A stretch of DNA of 64,000 bases from Lucifuga dentata (lineage: Eukaryota; Chordata; Actinopteri; Ophidiiformes; Bythitidae). Below the pieces are notes generated by a model. That model had not been told where the DNA came from. It worked only from the letters and a program-made list of their open reading frames with translations, and did no database searches. A program made the translations under genes and the position numbers. This document shows positions 1-13,692 of this stretch, in pieces (position 1 is the first letter of the stretch; each line of letters begins with the position of its first letter). The DNA is taken from assembly GCA_014773175.1 (NCBI GenBank), contig VXCM01002784.1, positions 82,586 through 146,585 of the forward strand, in the 5' to 3' direction.

Positions 1-349
1 TGAAGTGGAGCTTTTTTTTTTGGAAGCTTCTGTTTGGAGANTGGATGGGAGTGGAAGAAAGGAAGATGAAGTGGAGCTTTTTTTTTTGGAAGCTTCTGTT
101 TGGAGACGCTTCCTCCTGCCCTCGCCGCTCAGAGTTCGCTAAGCGACGGCGTCAGCGTTCGCCTCACGTCTCGGCTACTTCCTGCGGGGGCTCGGGAGAA
201 TGTCCACACCCGATCCCGCCTGCGAGAAACTGAACGCAATCGACAGCCGCTGCAGGAGAGAGAGAGAATTTACCCAAAACGGCGGCTGACTCTCAGCGAT
301 GTAACACGGATTCTTGTAGCGGAGCAACATGTCGACCACGGGGCTCCCG

Positions 350-504
350 CTACGCAGCAGGACGATGCTGGATGATGTGGTTGTCGATGCAGATGGGGCA
401 GGTGATCCGCTCCTCCATCTGGCGGTAGCGAGACTGCAGCTGCTCCAGCAGGTTGTGCTGCTCGGAGTTCTCCGTACCGGGGCTGCAGTCCACCTCCGTT
501 TGGT
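350..504 (-). CDS. mib2: mib2 last visible coding exon, truncated RING2
   Basis: The acceptor CCCGCAG is at 505-510 and the exon enters in phase 1. It encodes a linker, then [20 protein letters not shown], typical of the approach to the last RING of MIB2. After CPICIDNHI the family sequence (a GHG-containing stretch and a second CPIC pair) does not appear; the frame runs seven further residues, ending RPAA, to TAG at 350-352. No GT donor sits at the break. The other reading frames down to position 1 show no RING cysteines. The true end is therefore missing, rearranged or outside the window. Confidence 0.75.
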
Positions 505-3500
505 CTGCGGGGGGAAGCATCGACGCCGACGCAATTAATCAAAGCAACGCAGCCTCAAAACGTCCTCTCATGCACAGAAAACTCGTACCTACTGAGAACA
601 ACGCTCTCCTTACCTTGTCTGATTTTCTTGGTGATTGTAACTTGGCATTTGATGCATTTCTTCATTCGATGAGCGCACTCTGAGAAAAGGACAAATCGCA
701 CAAAACAAACCTCTGTCACTTTCAACGTTAAAGCCAGCTTAGCGACATTGGTGCCGAGAGACCGTCTCCACCCACCTTCGCACGCCACGCTGTGCTGGCA
801 GGGGCAGAACAGGACGAGCAGAGCCAGCTCGGAGCAGATGAGGCATTCGCTGGGCCCCGGCGGCGTGGGGAGGACCAGGTTGGTCATGGTGTTGGGCGTG
901 GTGTGGACCCGCCGCATGCTGGCGCTGCTGAGGCTCTGCCCACACGTGATGGCCTGCAGACGCTGCAACCTGAGCGACCACAAGAAACACGAGGAGATGC
1001 AGCATCTGCATGAAACTGCTCATGTCTCATGATGCGTTCAGGTGACGCTCATCAACTGTAGAATTGGTTAACAAGAGCTGTTAACCAACTTTACGAGTTG
1101 ATGAGAGTCATCAGGTGATTAATAGTCGCTGGTTAACAGTACATGAAATTATTGGCAATAATCAAAGCAAAGCATAAACCTGGATATGCTGTTAAACATT
1201 AAGTTACAGATTTATTACAGATAAATCAATATATTTACAGTTTAATGATGTTTATGGAGATTTAAAGAGATTTCTTCATAATTTTTAATTAAGTACAATA
1301 TGTATTGTTTTTGTCCTAAGATTCTGCTTAAAGGACCATACCACACATTTTGTATGTTTGAGTCTAATATATTCAGTTTTCATACATGTTACGTTACTGC
1401 CAATCATTTCCCAAAGGATAAAATCGTATTTCAGCTTTCCTGATATTTTGCGAAATCTCTTAATCTTTCAAAATCAAATATTCAAGTGATACACCCACCT
1501 TAAAAATCCATGTTTCTCCTGCTAATAGTTACACAGCCTTATGAAGTCACGGTCCTTTAAATTTTTCCATAAACGCAGGTCTTCTTTTGGGACTATATTC
1601 CCCGGTGGAGGCATACATTCACTCCACGCTTTTTATTGAGCTTAAACACTAAAATTACATAACTTCTAAAAAAACCTGAATACACGTCTTGTTGGTGATG
1701 ATGGATTACCTATCCCAAGAACGTTTACAGTATCAACAAGTTGATTTTAATAGCAGAATGAACTGAAACCAATGGAGGTCTGGAAGGTAGGAAAAACATT
1801 TTTAATTCATGTTCCAGTAGTATGCTTTGGAAATGATTGTCAGTAACGTTACATGTATGAAAATTGAATATATTAGGATCAGACATGCAAAATGGATGGT
1901 ATGGTCCTTTAACTTTGTTTGAAATCCTTCAATAAATGTGGTTTGAGCAGAAAATATTAAAGAAATAAAAAAAGGGAATAAAAGAACTGTAATTATGTTA
2001 ATTGTTGTCTTGTTAGCAGATGTAGCCGTACATTGTTTGTCGGTTTTCTATCATGTCTTAAAATAAAACGTCATGACTGTAATCTCTGGTATCACAGAAT
2101 TTTCCAGAGATTATCTCTGTTATTGTAGCCATCATTTGAGGGTGACTTCTTTGTTGTAAATTTTGAATATTTTTTAAATTCCTGACTTGATGAGGAACAC
2201 ATGAATGCAGCATGAGTTTTAGTCTCTGTGAGGCTAAATAAGTTCAATCCTGCTCGTTTTCAGAGGTTTTTTTTTAAAAATTGTTGACTTTTTTTTGTTT
2301 TATTTGTTAGATTATAATGTCTGAAATAAATAATAAATCAAATCAAAATCAAATCAAATGTTTGGGGAAGAGGCTCAGGTACATTCTCAGGTCTTCAGAG
2401 GATCTTACATGGTTCATGTCCTGCAGAGTTTCTTGCAGTAAGATGCAGTTACAGCATCAAAATCCAGTTTGTTGCTGAGATTATTAACGAACATGTTTGT
2501 TAATATCATCCACATCCATGTCTTAGCTTCACACCTGTGAACACGTCAGATTCCGCCTACCTGTGCCTCTCAGAGAAGCTCTTGATCAGCTGCAGCATGC
2601 TGCCGTCGGCCACCAGGTCCTGCGGACTCTTGCCCTTGTGGTTGGCGTAATTGATGTCGGCTCCTTCCTGCGCCAGAAAACAAGCCATGGCTGCTCCGAC
2701 GCTCAGCTCCGTGTTCCCCAGGAGACCTGAAGCGCTCAGCTGCATGAGACCAGGATGGAAGAGAGGATGAGGACGATGGGACAGAAAGAAGGGAGGATCA
2801 GTATGCAGCTCTCAGGCGTCTGAATGAACAGAAACCGTATTTTGTTAATAATAAATGAATAAAAAGCTGTCATGCTTTCCTGATACATGCTGCTTTAGAA
2901 TCCATAAGGAATCTTTACCTCACAACAGTTTCATCATATTTACTCTCCTGCTCATTTAAAGTCATCCTCCTTTGTGTATTTTAAATCTGGCACTAAGTTT
3001 CTCCCTCACATGCTCTGATCTATAACATCTGAACATAAAGGCAGAAATCTCCGTCTGTGGCATGTATGAAGCTGATATTCAGCAGGTTTACTGCTCAGAA
3101 CCCAGGGGCGTGCAGCGTCACGTGTGAAGTTGTTTGGATGAGTGGTTCTCAAACTGAGCTGTGCCAGTAAAAAGTAGTCCGTGTGGCAGGATATGCTCTG
3201 GTCCAGCCCCACGATCTCAACCCGACCCGTACAGCAAACAAAGCTAGCTCAGAGGACGTGCAGAACTAAATCATGGCAGGCTGCGGCGCACACCGTAAAG
3301 TCTGACCGTTCTGACAGTTTAAACGGACGCTGCACCGGTAACTTAAACAAACTTNAAATCATGGCAGGCTGCGGCGCACACCGTAAAGTCTGACCGTTCC
3401 GACAGTTTAAACGGACGCTGCACCGGTAACTTAAACAAACTTTTTCTTAGATTCTCTCTCTTCTGTTCTGAGCTCACAAACATCTTCCAGTTCCACTTCT

Positions 3501-3818
3501 TTCTAGATTCCACTGTAAAAAAAAAATCACAGTATTTCTGACCGATAACCTGCAGGATGTGTTTTAAGCCTGAACTTTGACCTTACCTTGTTAAAACAGA
3601 AGAAGTTGAGGATACTTAGTCCGGGACAGTGTTGATGAACAATAAAAAAAAAAAAAAAAAANAAAAAAAAAAAAAAAAAGCTAATTGAAATAAACTCGGA
3701 GCAAACCAGCTAAGCTAATAAAGCTAAAGCTAATCAGGGCTGAAGAACTCCCAATAACTCATCTGCTGACAGCAGCCAAAACAGCCCTGAGCGCTTAAGT
3801 CTGGCCACCTTCACGGGT

Positions 3819-3849
<31 letters not shown>

Positions 3850-5829
3850 CGTGTGTCAGACTTGGCAGGTCGTTGAGCTGGAGCTGCAGTGTTAGCGGTC
3901 ATGTACACAGGAAAGGACGTTCTCGTCATAACATCAGCACCGACTCCAAACGGATCAAATCTAACAGCGTGAAAGTTCTCGTATAAAAAGTTTCACACGA
4001 GGATTATTAAACTTTTCCTCCTGTGACAAAAGGAAAATCATGGAGGAGATAAACAGACGCTGCGACACCAAAACTCCACTTCCCTTTATCAGCTGGACAT
4101 CATTAGAATTCCATTACACTCCTGGTGAAACACACGGAGTTATCTAAACCATGTGTTTCATCTAAAGCCATTAATGTGAAAAGTTACTAAAAGAATCATT
4201 AAGTTATGCTAACAGGCTTGGTGAAATACCAGACGCTGTTAGCTAAAAGTAGCTTGATGTCTTTAGCCTTCCTGCTGCTGGTTTTGATGAATGCCCACAG
4301 ATTTACAAGCTGTTTATTGGTTGCCTGAAGTGATGAAACATGAATTTTCCCCCACAAAACAACAGGAAAACAGGCTAAAATTCAAACTATCAGAGGTCAC
4401 GCAGAGTAAACTCCTCGCTCTGGAAATGAATCAGACGGCACAGCTTCGATGAATGATCTCTAAAAATCAGGATCAGGACTTCCTCTGGGGGAAAATGACG
4501 TGCTGCGTTTCAACAAACTTCTAAATTTATCACAGACGTCCTAACTGGTCTTTTCCAGATCAAAACTGAAGCTTCTTCATTTCTCAACCCTTCAGCACTT
4601 CCTCTTCCTCCTCATTCTCAGACTCTCTTAAAAAGCCCAATATGAAAGTCGAGGTAGAATCCTGATAATCTTACTGATAATCTTATTCCTCCTCCTAACT
4701 CCTTTTCCTCTCCTCCCTTTGACCTAGGTTCATCCTCCTCCTTCCTTTTACTTTTTTCTGGCTCTTTCAACATTTAGTCTGTTCTGATGTCACCAATTCC
4801 TCTTACATTGTTTATTCTTATCAGTCTGTATTTACCACCTTAAATCTGTATTAATCTGGTCCTAGTTTACCTTCCCTGGATCTCTACTTGCACCAGGCTG
4901 ATGCTGCGTTCACAGACCTCAGAACTCAGATTTTTCTGACTTCTTACTTGGAAAAATGCGTTGGAAAGGCACTTGAAGTCGGAGCTCCGGCTGAGAAAAT
5001 GATCTGCCTGACTTACTGAGTATGACGTCATCAACATGGTGGCGACGTGGAAGTGAGCTTTATGAATGTAAACGATCAGCTAAAAGGCGAATAAAGTATT
5101 TTTTCTTGTGTGAAATTGAAATAAAAAGGTCAGAATATATCGCCATGGTAACTATCTATTCTGTATAATAACTGTTTACCATTGATATATGTGTAAATAA
5201 TTTCATAATATTACTTCTCTGCTCAAAGTTTAATACCCACTGTGATTAATATCATTGTAAAACAATCAGATGGTCCTGTAGTCTAACTTTACTTTAGTTA
5301 GCATTTATTATGAAGTTTAATTAATTTTACAGTATTTATCGATGTTCAGCTGCTTTTTTGATGACATTTGGCTGGAACGGTTTGAGGTTGGAAGCTGGAA
5401 CTTCCGACTGGGAAAAATTCGACTTCTGAGGTCTGTGAACGCAGCATGTGACCCAGATTCATAAACTGTAACGCATGATTTACCGCATCGCCATGCGCAA
5501 ATATCATGGAGCAACCACGTTCCCTCATTCATAAACGCCTGTTAGCGACATGTTTTAGCGTTACTGTAATATTTCCTTATTTGTGTGTTGTGGTAGCTAT
5601 TCATAAAACAAAGCCACACGCTAACATTAAGACCTGCTTCAGCCCGGTGGTAAATTTCAGCAGTATGAAATCTGAGCGACGTTTAAACTGTATTTGCCTC
5701 ACATGTCAGTGATCAATAACTTTGATAAAGTCACTCAGCTGATCAGTCAGTTTTTAAATGGTGAGTTTTGATCTGATCTGAGACACGTTCTTGTGCGATC
5801 TGCTTCACCTGCTGCGCTGCACATCTGAG

Positions 5830-5868
<39 letters not shown>

Positions 5869-8800
5869 GCACAACACGCTCACACACAGGTTAAAATGCA
5901 CGTTTTCCTGTTATTTTAGCATCAGTCTTTTGAAAAGAGATATGTCACTGACGTATGAAAGCTGCAAGGCCGATGTTTTCATTCACTAGATATGGATTTT
6001 TATACATTTTTGTAAATATTTGTACATAGAGACTGTTTTGCATTGGGGGATTCAACTTATCCTTGTGCATTGCTTTCTTGTTTATTTTCTGTATTTTTCT
6101 GACATGAACTCTGATGTGATATTTGGCACACATGTTGTGGATTGAGAGACGCCCACGGGAGAATAATTATCCCACACCTGTGCACACAGAAGGGGCGGAG
6201 CATTAAATATTTAAGAACCTTTGTAAGAATGATTTTGAAATACTCCTGACGAAGGTTCAGAGGGACTGAAATGTTCGTAAAGCGATTAATAAATTGTGAT
6301 GCCGAGTAAGAGCAGAGTGCAGGATCTTCTCTTTTCAAGACTCAAGTTATATTCTCCAACACACCTGCATCAGAGACGGCTGGATGTGTGAGTATCTCCC
6401 TCTAATAAGTGTCAGTCTTTTAAAACGAGGATCTCTAAAGCAGGAAGTCTGTTTCCTTTAAAACCAGATGAATCAGGATAAATGGCGGCTGGTAAATATG
6501 CAGCAGCTCATTAACACGCTGATCTTCATCAGCTTTTACCTGTCACACCTCACAGCAACGCTGCCTTCAGGTGACAGCGGAGCGCTGATTATCGAGGAGA
6601 AGTTTTATGAAGGAGCTTCAATTATCACGGTGTGCATTTAGGCAGCGCTTCTTATCGTTGTTTTTTATGAGTCAGGTGTTTGATGAGTCTGATGTGTTTC
6701 TGTCGTTCAGTCCAGTAACAGCTAGAATTTAACAGGATGTTACCGGGACTACTTTCTTCTTGTGAACATAATATTGCGACGACTGACATGCGTTTATATT
6801 CATGTTACTACTTTAACTTTTATCCTGAAAAAACCACAAAATACAGGCTCAACAGTCGTTGGATTTCTGATGTTTATCTCAATCTGTACCTGACACCACC
6901 TGACCTCACCTGAGACCAGCGGGCCTCTTTTCTCTCACTTCCCTCTCAGACCAAAGACCTCTCAGATCCTCTCGCACTTTATTTTTAACGTCCCAAAGCA
7001 GAACTGCAGCATTTAGCCGTTATGCTAACAGCCTTCCTGAGGATCTGAGAGGAGCTGAAAACATTGTAAACTTAAAACCCACCTGTTCAGCCTGGCTTTC
7101 ATGTAGTGTTTCATGATTTTACATTTTAATTTTATTTAACTTGTTTGATCTGAAATTATGTATATTTTAATTAACTGTTATCAATATTTTGTGTTTATTT
7201 GTTAAACACCTGTGAAGCACTTTGGGTTGCATTTACTTGTATGAAAGGTGCTATATAAATAAGGTTTGATTGATTGATTGATTGATTCCCACATCACAAA
7301 CATGCCCCGCCTCTCTCGCCTTCAGTCCTCACCCTGCAGTAGAGCGATGAAGAGGAGCATCCTTCGCTGCTCTCCTCCATGCTGCTGGTTCCCACGCTGG
7401 AGCTGAGCATGACGTTGGCGAGCTGAGGGCGGCTGAGGGCCACGTGCATGGCCGTATCTCCGTCCTCGTCCTCCATGTTGACATCGGCACCTTCGGCCAC
7501 CAGAAGCTGCACCAGCTCGCTGTGGCCCTGCGTCACCGCCAGCTGCAGCGCCGTCTGGTTTCGGTTGTTGCGGATGTTGATATCACAGCGTCCCTGTTTG
7601 TGTGTGTGAGAGAGAGAGATAATATACAGCTAATGTTAAAGATATTCTCTGCAATATATTCGATGCATAATAATTCTTGGCAGATGTTAACCCTCTGTAG
7701 TCTCAAATATTTTTCTAGAAAATTCTTCATTCTTGAAAAAAAAAAAAATCCAATCTGAAAGAACTGAGCAAAAATAAAGTTATCACTTTTTTACTTGATT
7801 CTAGAATATTCAAGAAAATGAAGGAAAGTCTCCAAAAATCAGCAAACAACTTGTCGACAGGACTTGAGACTTCAAGAAAATAAGCACAAAAAGCTAGTTT
7901 GAATTTAATTATTGCTTACATAAACGAAAATCACGTCAAATCAGCACTTAAAGGACCATACCACCCATTTTGTCTGTTTGAGCCTAATCTATTAAATTTT
8001 CATACATGTAATGTTACTGAATCATTTCCCAAAGGATAAAACTGTACTTCAGCTTTCCTGATATTTTGCTAAATCTCTTAATCTTTCAAAATCAAATATT
8101 CAAGTGATACACCCACCTTAAAAATCCATGTTTCTCCTGCTAATAGTTACACAGCCTTATGAAGTCACGGTCCTTTAAATTTTTCCATAAACGCAGGTCT
8201 TCTTTTGGGACTATATTCCCCGGTGGAGGCATACATTCACTCCACGCTTTTTATTGAGCTTAAACACTAAAATTACATAACTTCTAAAAAAACCTGAATA
8301 CACGTCTTGTTGGTGATGATGGATTACCTATCCCAAGAACGTTTACAGTATCAACAAGTTGATTTTAATAGCAGAATGAACTGAAACCAATGGAGGTCTG
8401 GAAGGTAGGAAAAACATTTTTAATTCACCGTTCCAGTAGTATGCTTTGGGAAATGATTGTCAGTAACGTTACATGTATGAAAATTGAATATATTAGGTTC
8501 AAACATGCAAAATGGCCGGTACGGTCCTTTACAATAACACCAGGAAATGACATCTTACAGGACGCGAAGCCAAACGGTGTTTAGTAAAACTGAAGTATTA
8601 ATATTGTTTATTAATCTAAGAGGACAAACAGCAGAAAGTAAGACGTCAGGACGTTCTGAAGGCGCTGCTCACCTCCTTGATGAGGATCTCTGCGACGTCA
8701 CGGTGGTTGTTGAGAGCGGCGAGGTGCAGCGCGGANCCTCCTTGATGAGGATCTCTGCGACGTCACGGTGGTTGTTGAGAGCGGCGAGGTGCAGCGCGGA

Positions 8801-9471
8801 GAATCCGTCATCCTTCTTTACGTCCACCAGCTGCCGCGCTCGGGACAGAATCTTCTCCGTGGCTCTGCAGACAGGAAGTCAAAGCTGTCACGTCCTGACT
8901 GATGGCGCCTGAACACAACATCCTCATCAGGCACATCAAAGTGTCACAAGCTAAACGCTAACGAACACGTCAAAACCGTAGTTAGCAGATCAGGTTCATC
9001 ACTTAGACACGGGGTGCCACCTCATGGAATTCATATTTTGGATATAGTTCACCAATCAACATCTCTCTGTAGTTTAAAAAAAAAACATCGACTCTGACAT
9101 TATTATCATCACAATTATAAGTCTGTTATATTGCTACTGTTAGTTTCTTATTTTTTTTTTTTTATTTGAGGAGGTTTGATTATGTTTGAATGTCCTGGGG
9201 AAACGTCCTATGGCTTCTTACCTCTGCTACACAAGATATGATTTTATTCTTTTTATATATACACAATGTTATTTTTTTTGTGAATGATGATGTCTAACTT
9301 CTTTTGTCTTAATATGTTTGTTTTTAAACATACAATAAATAAATCAGACAGAGAACCAGCTGTTTCAAGCTGCTAAAAGCTGAGATAAGAAGGACTAAAC
9401 ACACAAGAAACACACACTAAACACACACCACTGACCTCCTGCTGCCTGACTAACCTACATTAAAAACCTGG

Positions 9472-9520
<49 letters not shown>

Positions 9521-12500
9521 TGCGTGTGTGTGTGTGAGACTCCCCCACTCAGTATTCCATTATATTGCTTTCAGCCCCTCAATAACAGCAAATCACTATA
9601 ATCCATGCAGCACGCCACTATAATCTGTATTTAACCAGCATGCCACAGAGGTCACATGATCATGGACCCGTATAATGTCATAGAATCCAAAAGCACAAAC
9701 TAATAAAGCCTTAAAAATAACCAGAGAGCTGAATCAACACCTCAGCGTGTCTCACAGCCTCAGCAAAAGCTTAATATAGCAGCTTAATAAATCCTCAGAT
9801 TAGTTGCCAGGCAACTATTGATTCATTAAACTGTAAGTGTTTATGATATTTTCCCATGTGACAGGAAGTCATCATGAGATGAGGCAGCAAAGCCTCGATG
9901 ACTGATGATAGGACATAAAGGGGTGATTCATAAAACACAGCGCTGGACTTAAAGGGCCATACCGGCCATTTTGCATGTTTGAGCCTAATATTTTCCATTT
10001 TCATACATGTGACGTTACTGACAATCATTTCCAAATCATTTCATTGTTCCATACTACTGGAACAATGAATTAAAAATGTTTTTCCTACCTTCCAGACCTC
10101 CATTGGTTTCAGTTCATTCTGCTATTAAAATCAACTTGTTGATACTGTAAACGTTCTTGGGATAGGTAATCCATCATCACCAACAAGACGTGTATTCAGG
10201 TTTTTTTAGAAGTTATGTAATTTTAGTGTTTAAGCTCAATAAAAAGCGTGGAGTGAATGTATGCCTCCACCGGGGAATATAGTCCCAAAAGAAGACCTGC
10301 GTTTATGGAAAAATTTAAAGGACCGTGACTTCATAAGGCTGTGTAACTATTAGCAGGAGAAACATGGATTTTTAAGGTGGGTGTATCTTGAAAGATTACG
10401 AGATTTAGCAAAATATCATTAAAGCTGAAATACAGTTTTATCCTTTGGGAAATGATTGTCAGTAACGTAACATGTATGAAAATTGAATATATTAGGCTCA
10501 AATATGCAAAATGTCTGATATGGTCCTTTAATGTGTCGATAAGGGAAAATATTGTTATGCAGCCACGTTGCCTCGTTCATAAAAGCCATTACCGCCATCT
10601 TTTAGCTTTTACCTTGAAAGAGGCGTTACTATGGTATTTCCTTATTCACACGTTGGGAAGCGATTCATAAAACACACTGTCATGCAAAAATTAAGAGCTG
10701 ATTCAGTCAGGCAGTAAATCTCAGTGATGTTTGAAACTGTATTTGCCTCACATGTGATCAATAAATGTGATGGATAAACTCAATCAGCTGATCAATCACT
10801 TTATTTAAACGGCGTCTTTTATTCAAGAAGAGACTTGTGCTGGACTCTGTGTGTGGATCTCTTATCTCTTCTACATTCGTGTCACAATGCTCTAAATCAG
10901 AGAATTTAAGCTTTCTTTGCTAATTTAACGTTAAACTTCACTTTGACACCAGATGAAGCATTATAAAGCGTGTTTTTTTTTTTAATATGAAGCAGCTCAT
11001 TAACACGNTTTGACACCAGATGAAGCATTATAAAGCGTGTTTTTTTTTTTAATATGAAGCAGCTCATTAACACGCCAATCACCTCACAACGGGACATGCA
11101 TTGATTAATGTAAAGGAAGCTTCATGAATGAGCTTTATCGCGGTATTTATTTAGCATGACGCAGTTTTTTTTGTTTTTTTGTTTTAATGAATTACTTCCA
11201 AAATGCCCAAACTCTCAAGCTTAAAGTCTTAAACATTGTCCTTGGTGTCTGTCTGGGTCTGACGCGTTTTCTTCCAAACCAGGTCTGAGCTGCACTGGAG
11301 GACAAAGTCACATTTAGCGGGATGTGAAATAAGACTATTATAACTTTTAGCGAGCCCAGCCTGCTTTACGACGCGTAAAATTGAAGCTGAAGGAGTTATT
11401 GAGCATCCAGGATCTGGCACAGAAGCTGCGACGTGACCCAATCCATCTTTGGATATTAATCAGACTAAAAATCATCATCTTTAGCATAACTCTGCTGGAT
11501 TTCAGCGTTTAGTGCTGCTCGCTTTGACTGACTATCTCTGACGGTATCAGCAGCTCACAAAATGAAGCTCAGAGATGCTTATTATTATATTTTTCCAGCA
11601 GCTTTATATTTGGTTCTGTCTCTTAACATTCAGACATAATTAATTCCTTAAGGTGAAAATTTCCAGGGGACATAAACATTACTCAGGCATCAACAGGAAA
11701 AATTCAGCGCAATGTAATAAAATTAATATTAATAAATACAATGTTAATTTAATACAACAAAAACAGCAATTTAAGCAAGTAAAAGCCAATTATTATCCAA
11801 CTATATGGAGCCACAAACGTCCCGAGTACGCAAAATATGTTGCCTGAGGCCACAATTAATAATGATTTATACCTTGTTTGCCAACCTCCATATGACATCT
11901 TTTCCTATAATGCAAAAAAAAAACAACAACAACAATGTCTTGACTTCCAAAGCAACACAAGTGACAAGTATGTGCATATGTGTAGAAAATATGATCATTA
12001 CATCCCCGCGGCTGAAATTTCTGCATTTTGGAGTAGTTTCAGCAGCAAAACGTTAAAATACAGATGCAGAATGTTGTTTGCTGCTGACATTATTATAAAA
12101 AGAGTTAAATGCTCCCAGCTTTGTTGTAGGAAGATGACCAATTCATTTATTTTTGGATCAGGCTAATGTTAAAGTTCACAGCTGCATTACCAGCACGTCC
12201 CCAATGCATTTCCTGTGCATTAAAGCGGCCTGGCCTGCTGAGAAAGGATCTCCTCTGGGCTTATTAAGGGTTAAGGCTTTTGGGGAGACATGGAGGTCAT
12301 TGTTATCTGCAATGCAGCTCTGTGCGTGTGTGTGTGCGCGCACGTGTGTGCAGGAAGTGATACATGTCATGCATGTTTCTGGTCTTTATAATCAGGACTG
12401 TCCATCTCTCCACTTCCATCTCATCCAGCTGTGCTGATTGGTTAACAGCCTTGCCAGTTGTGTCACATGTGTACCCATCATGCTTTGCTTCTCCTCGCCG

Positions 12501-13649
12501 TTTCCATAATCGTTCCTGCTGCGTGTTGGTGAACGTTCAGACACGGGCTGATGTCTTGAGTCATTTTTGTGCTTCGTGCACAGCAGCTAGAGGGCATCTT
12601 GTGCACGCTGGTAATGACTTTTCATCATTTGGTTATTTTTGGGAGTTTGCATAATGCTTGTTTTTATCTAGGTCTTGAATAAAGTCTCAAAGGCAAAAGA
12701 AAGAAAGAGAGAAATTTTGATTCTGCAAATGTAATTTAAAGGTTAAAATATACATAACCAGAGAACTGGAAGAGGAAGGCTCTGTGAATGGAAAGAAACT
12801 GTGTAATAAATGAGATGTGATTAAAATAGGAAGAAAAAGTAGCTATGAGGAAAGAAGGATAAATTTCATCCTTTCTTTCTGAGTAAACATGTGAACAGAC
12901 AAACCGTCTTATTCATTTATTTGCCTCTTCTGCAGAGCTGAAGAAATCTGGCTTCCTGCCTCACCTCCTTTCCTTCCCAGGACAGTTTGTGAACTTGGCA
13001 TCGAGCCTTCTTTTTTCCATTTCCTCACAATAAATAAATACTCTAATAAACAAAACATTCTCATCTTTCTATCGCAAAAAAACGGTGGAAAAAACACAGC
13101 TGCAGCAGAATTCCAAACAGACTCCCACCAAGCTAAAAAAAAAATCTACTTTTATAGATGCTCGTTACAGCAATCAACTAATCAAGACAGTTTGGCAGGT
13201 TTAAAATAAAAAGGCAACGGACAAACAGACGATAAGAGAAAAGTCATCACTAACAAAAAAAAAAAAAAANAAAAAAAAAAAAAAAATCATTTCTTTTTAA
13301 CCCTCTGCTGTATTTGTATTTAAGGTAAAAACAACAAAGGATGCTCTTCCTGCCAGTGAAGCTAAATAAAGCTACATGATACAACCCAGCAGCAGCTGGG
13401 TTGTATCATGTAGCGGAGGCCTGCTGATGATAAACGACTGAAGCGGCGAAGCGAAGCTCTCCTGAACACTGTAAATCTTGTGTCTGTGCCTTTGGTGCAG
13501 CGGCTGATGTCAGGCTAAATGAACGCTGGGAAAGCAGCCTAAACTCCCCGTGCTGCACATATGACACTTGCCAGAGCAGATCGGACATTTATTAAATAAT
13601 TGTCTGCTGCAGCCTCCAGTCCTGTTCTTTTTCCTTTCGCGCTCGCTGT

Positions 13650-13692
<43 letters not shown>

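Larger units (their letters stand above)
970..2560 (-). other. mib2 intron between the ankyrin and RING1 exons
   Basis: About 1.6 kb. It holds a strong hairpin at 1048-1105 and TTAA-MITE copy 1 (1328-1912). The remainder is AT-rich, with a (CAAAT)-like tail at about 2335-2360 and nothing recognised as coding. Confidence 0.85.
2740..7332 (-). other. mib2 intron with several decayed repeats
   Basis: About 4.6 kb. It contains a copy of the three-copy 400-bp repeat (3036-3442), (GT)n at about 3819-3848, a TIR element (4901-5447), a 'CATAAAAC' repeat copy (5449-5790), (CA)n at about 5833-5867 and a LINE-like tail at 7186-7290. No coding sequence was recognised between these. Confidence 0.8.
7594..8672 (-). 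other. mib2 intron with two transposon copies
   Basis: About 1.1 kb, almost filled by a TTAACCCTCTG element fragment (7687-7865) and TTAA-MITE copy 2 (7948-8532). Nothing else was seen. Confidence 0.85.

Noticed and set aside
8390..8584. Open frames starting [16 protein letters not shown] at 8390, 14381, 36125, 49028 and similar
   Set aside because: They recur only because the MITE recurs; no start-of-gene context, and they run from the MITE core into random flank.
8673..8864. Frameshift in mib2
   Set aside because: The shift comes from a duplicated flank around N 8736; with one copy the frame and exon phases fit. The same holds at 26686.
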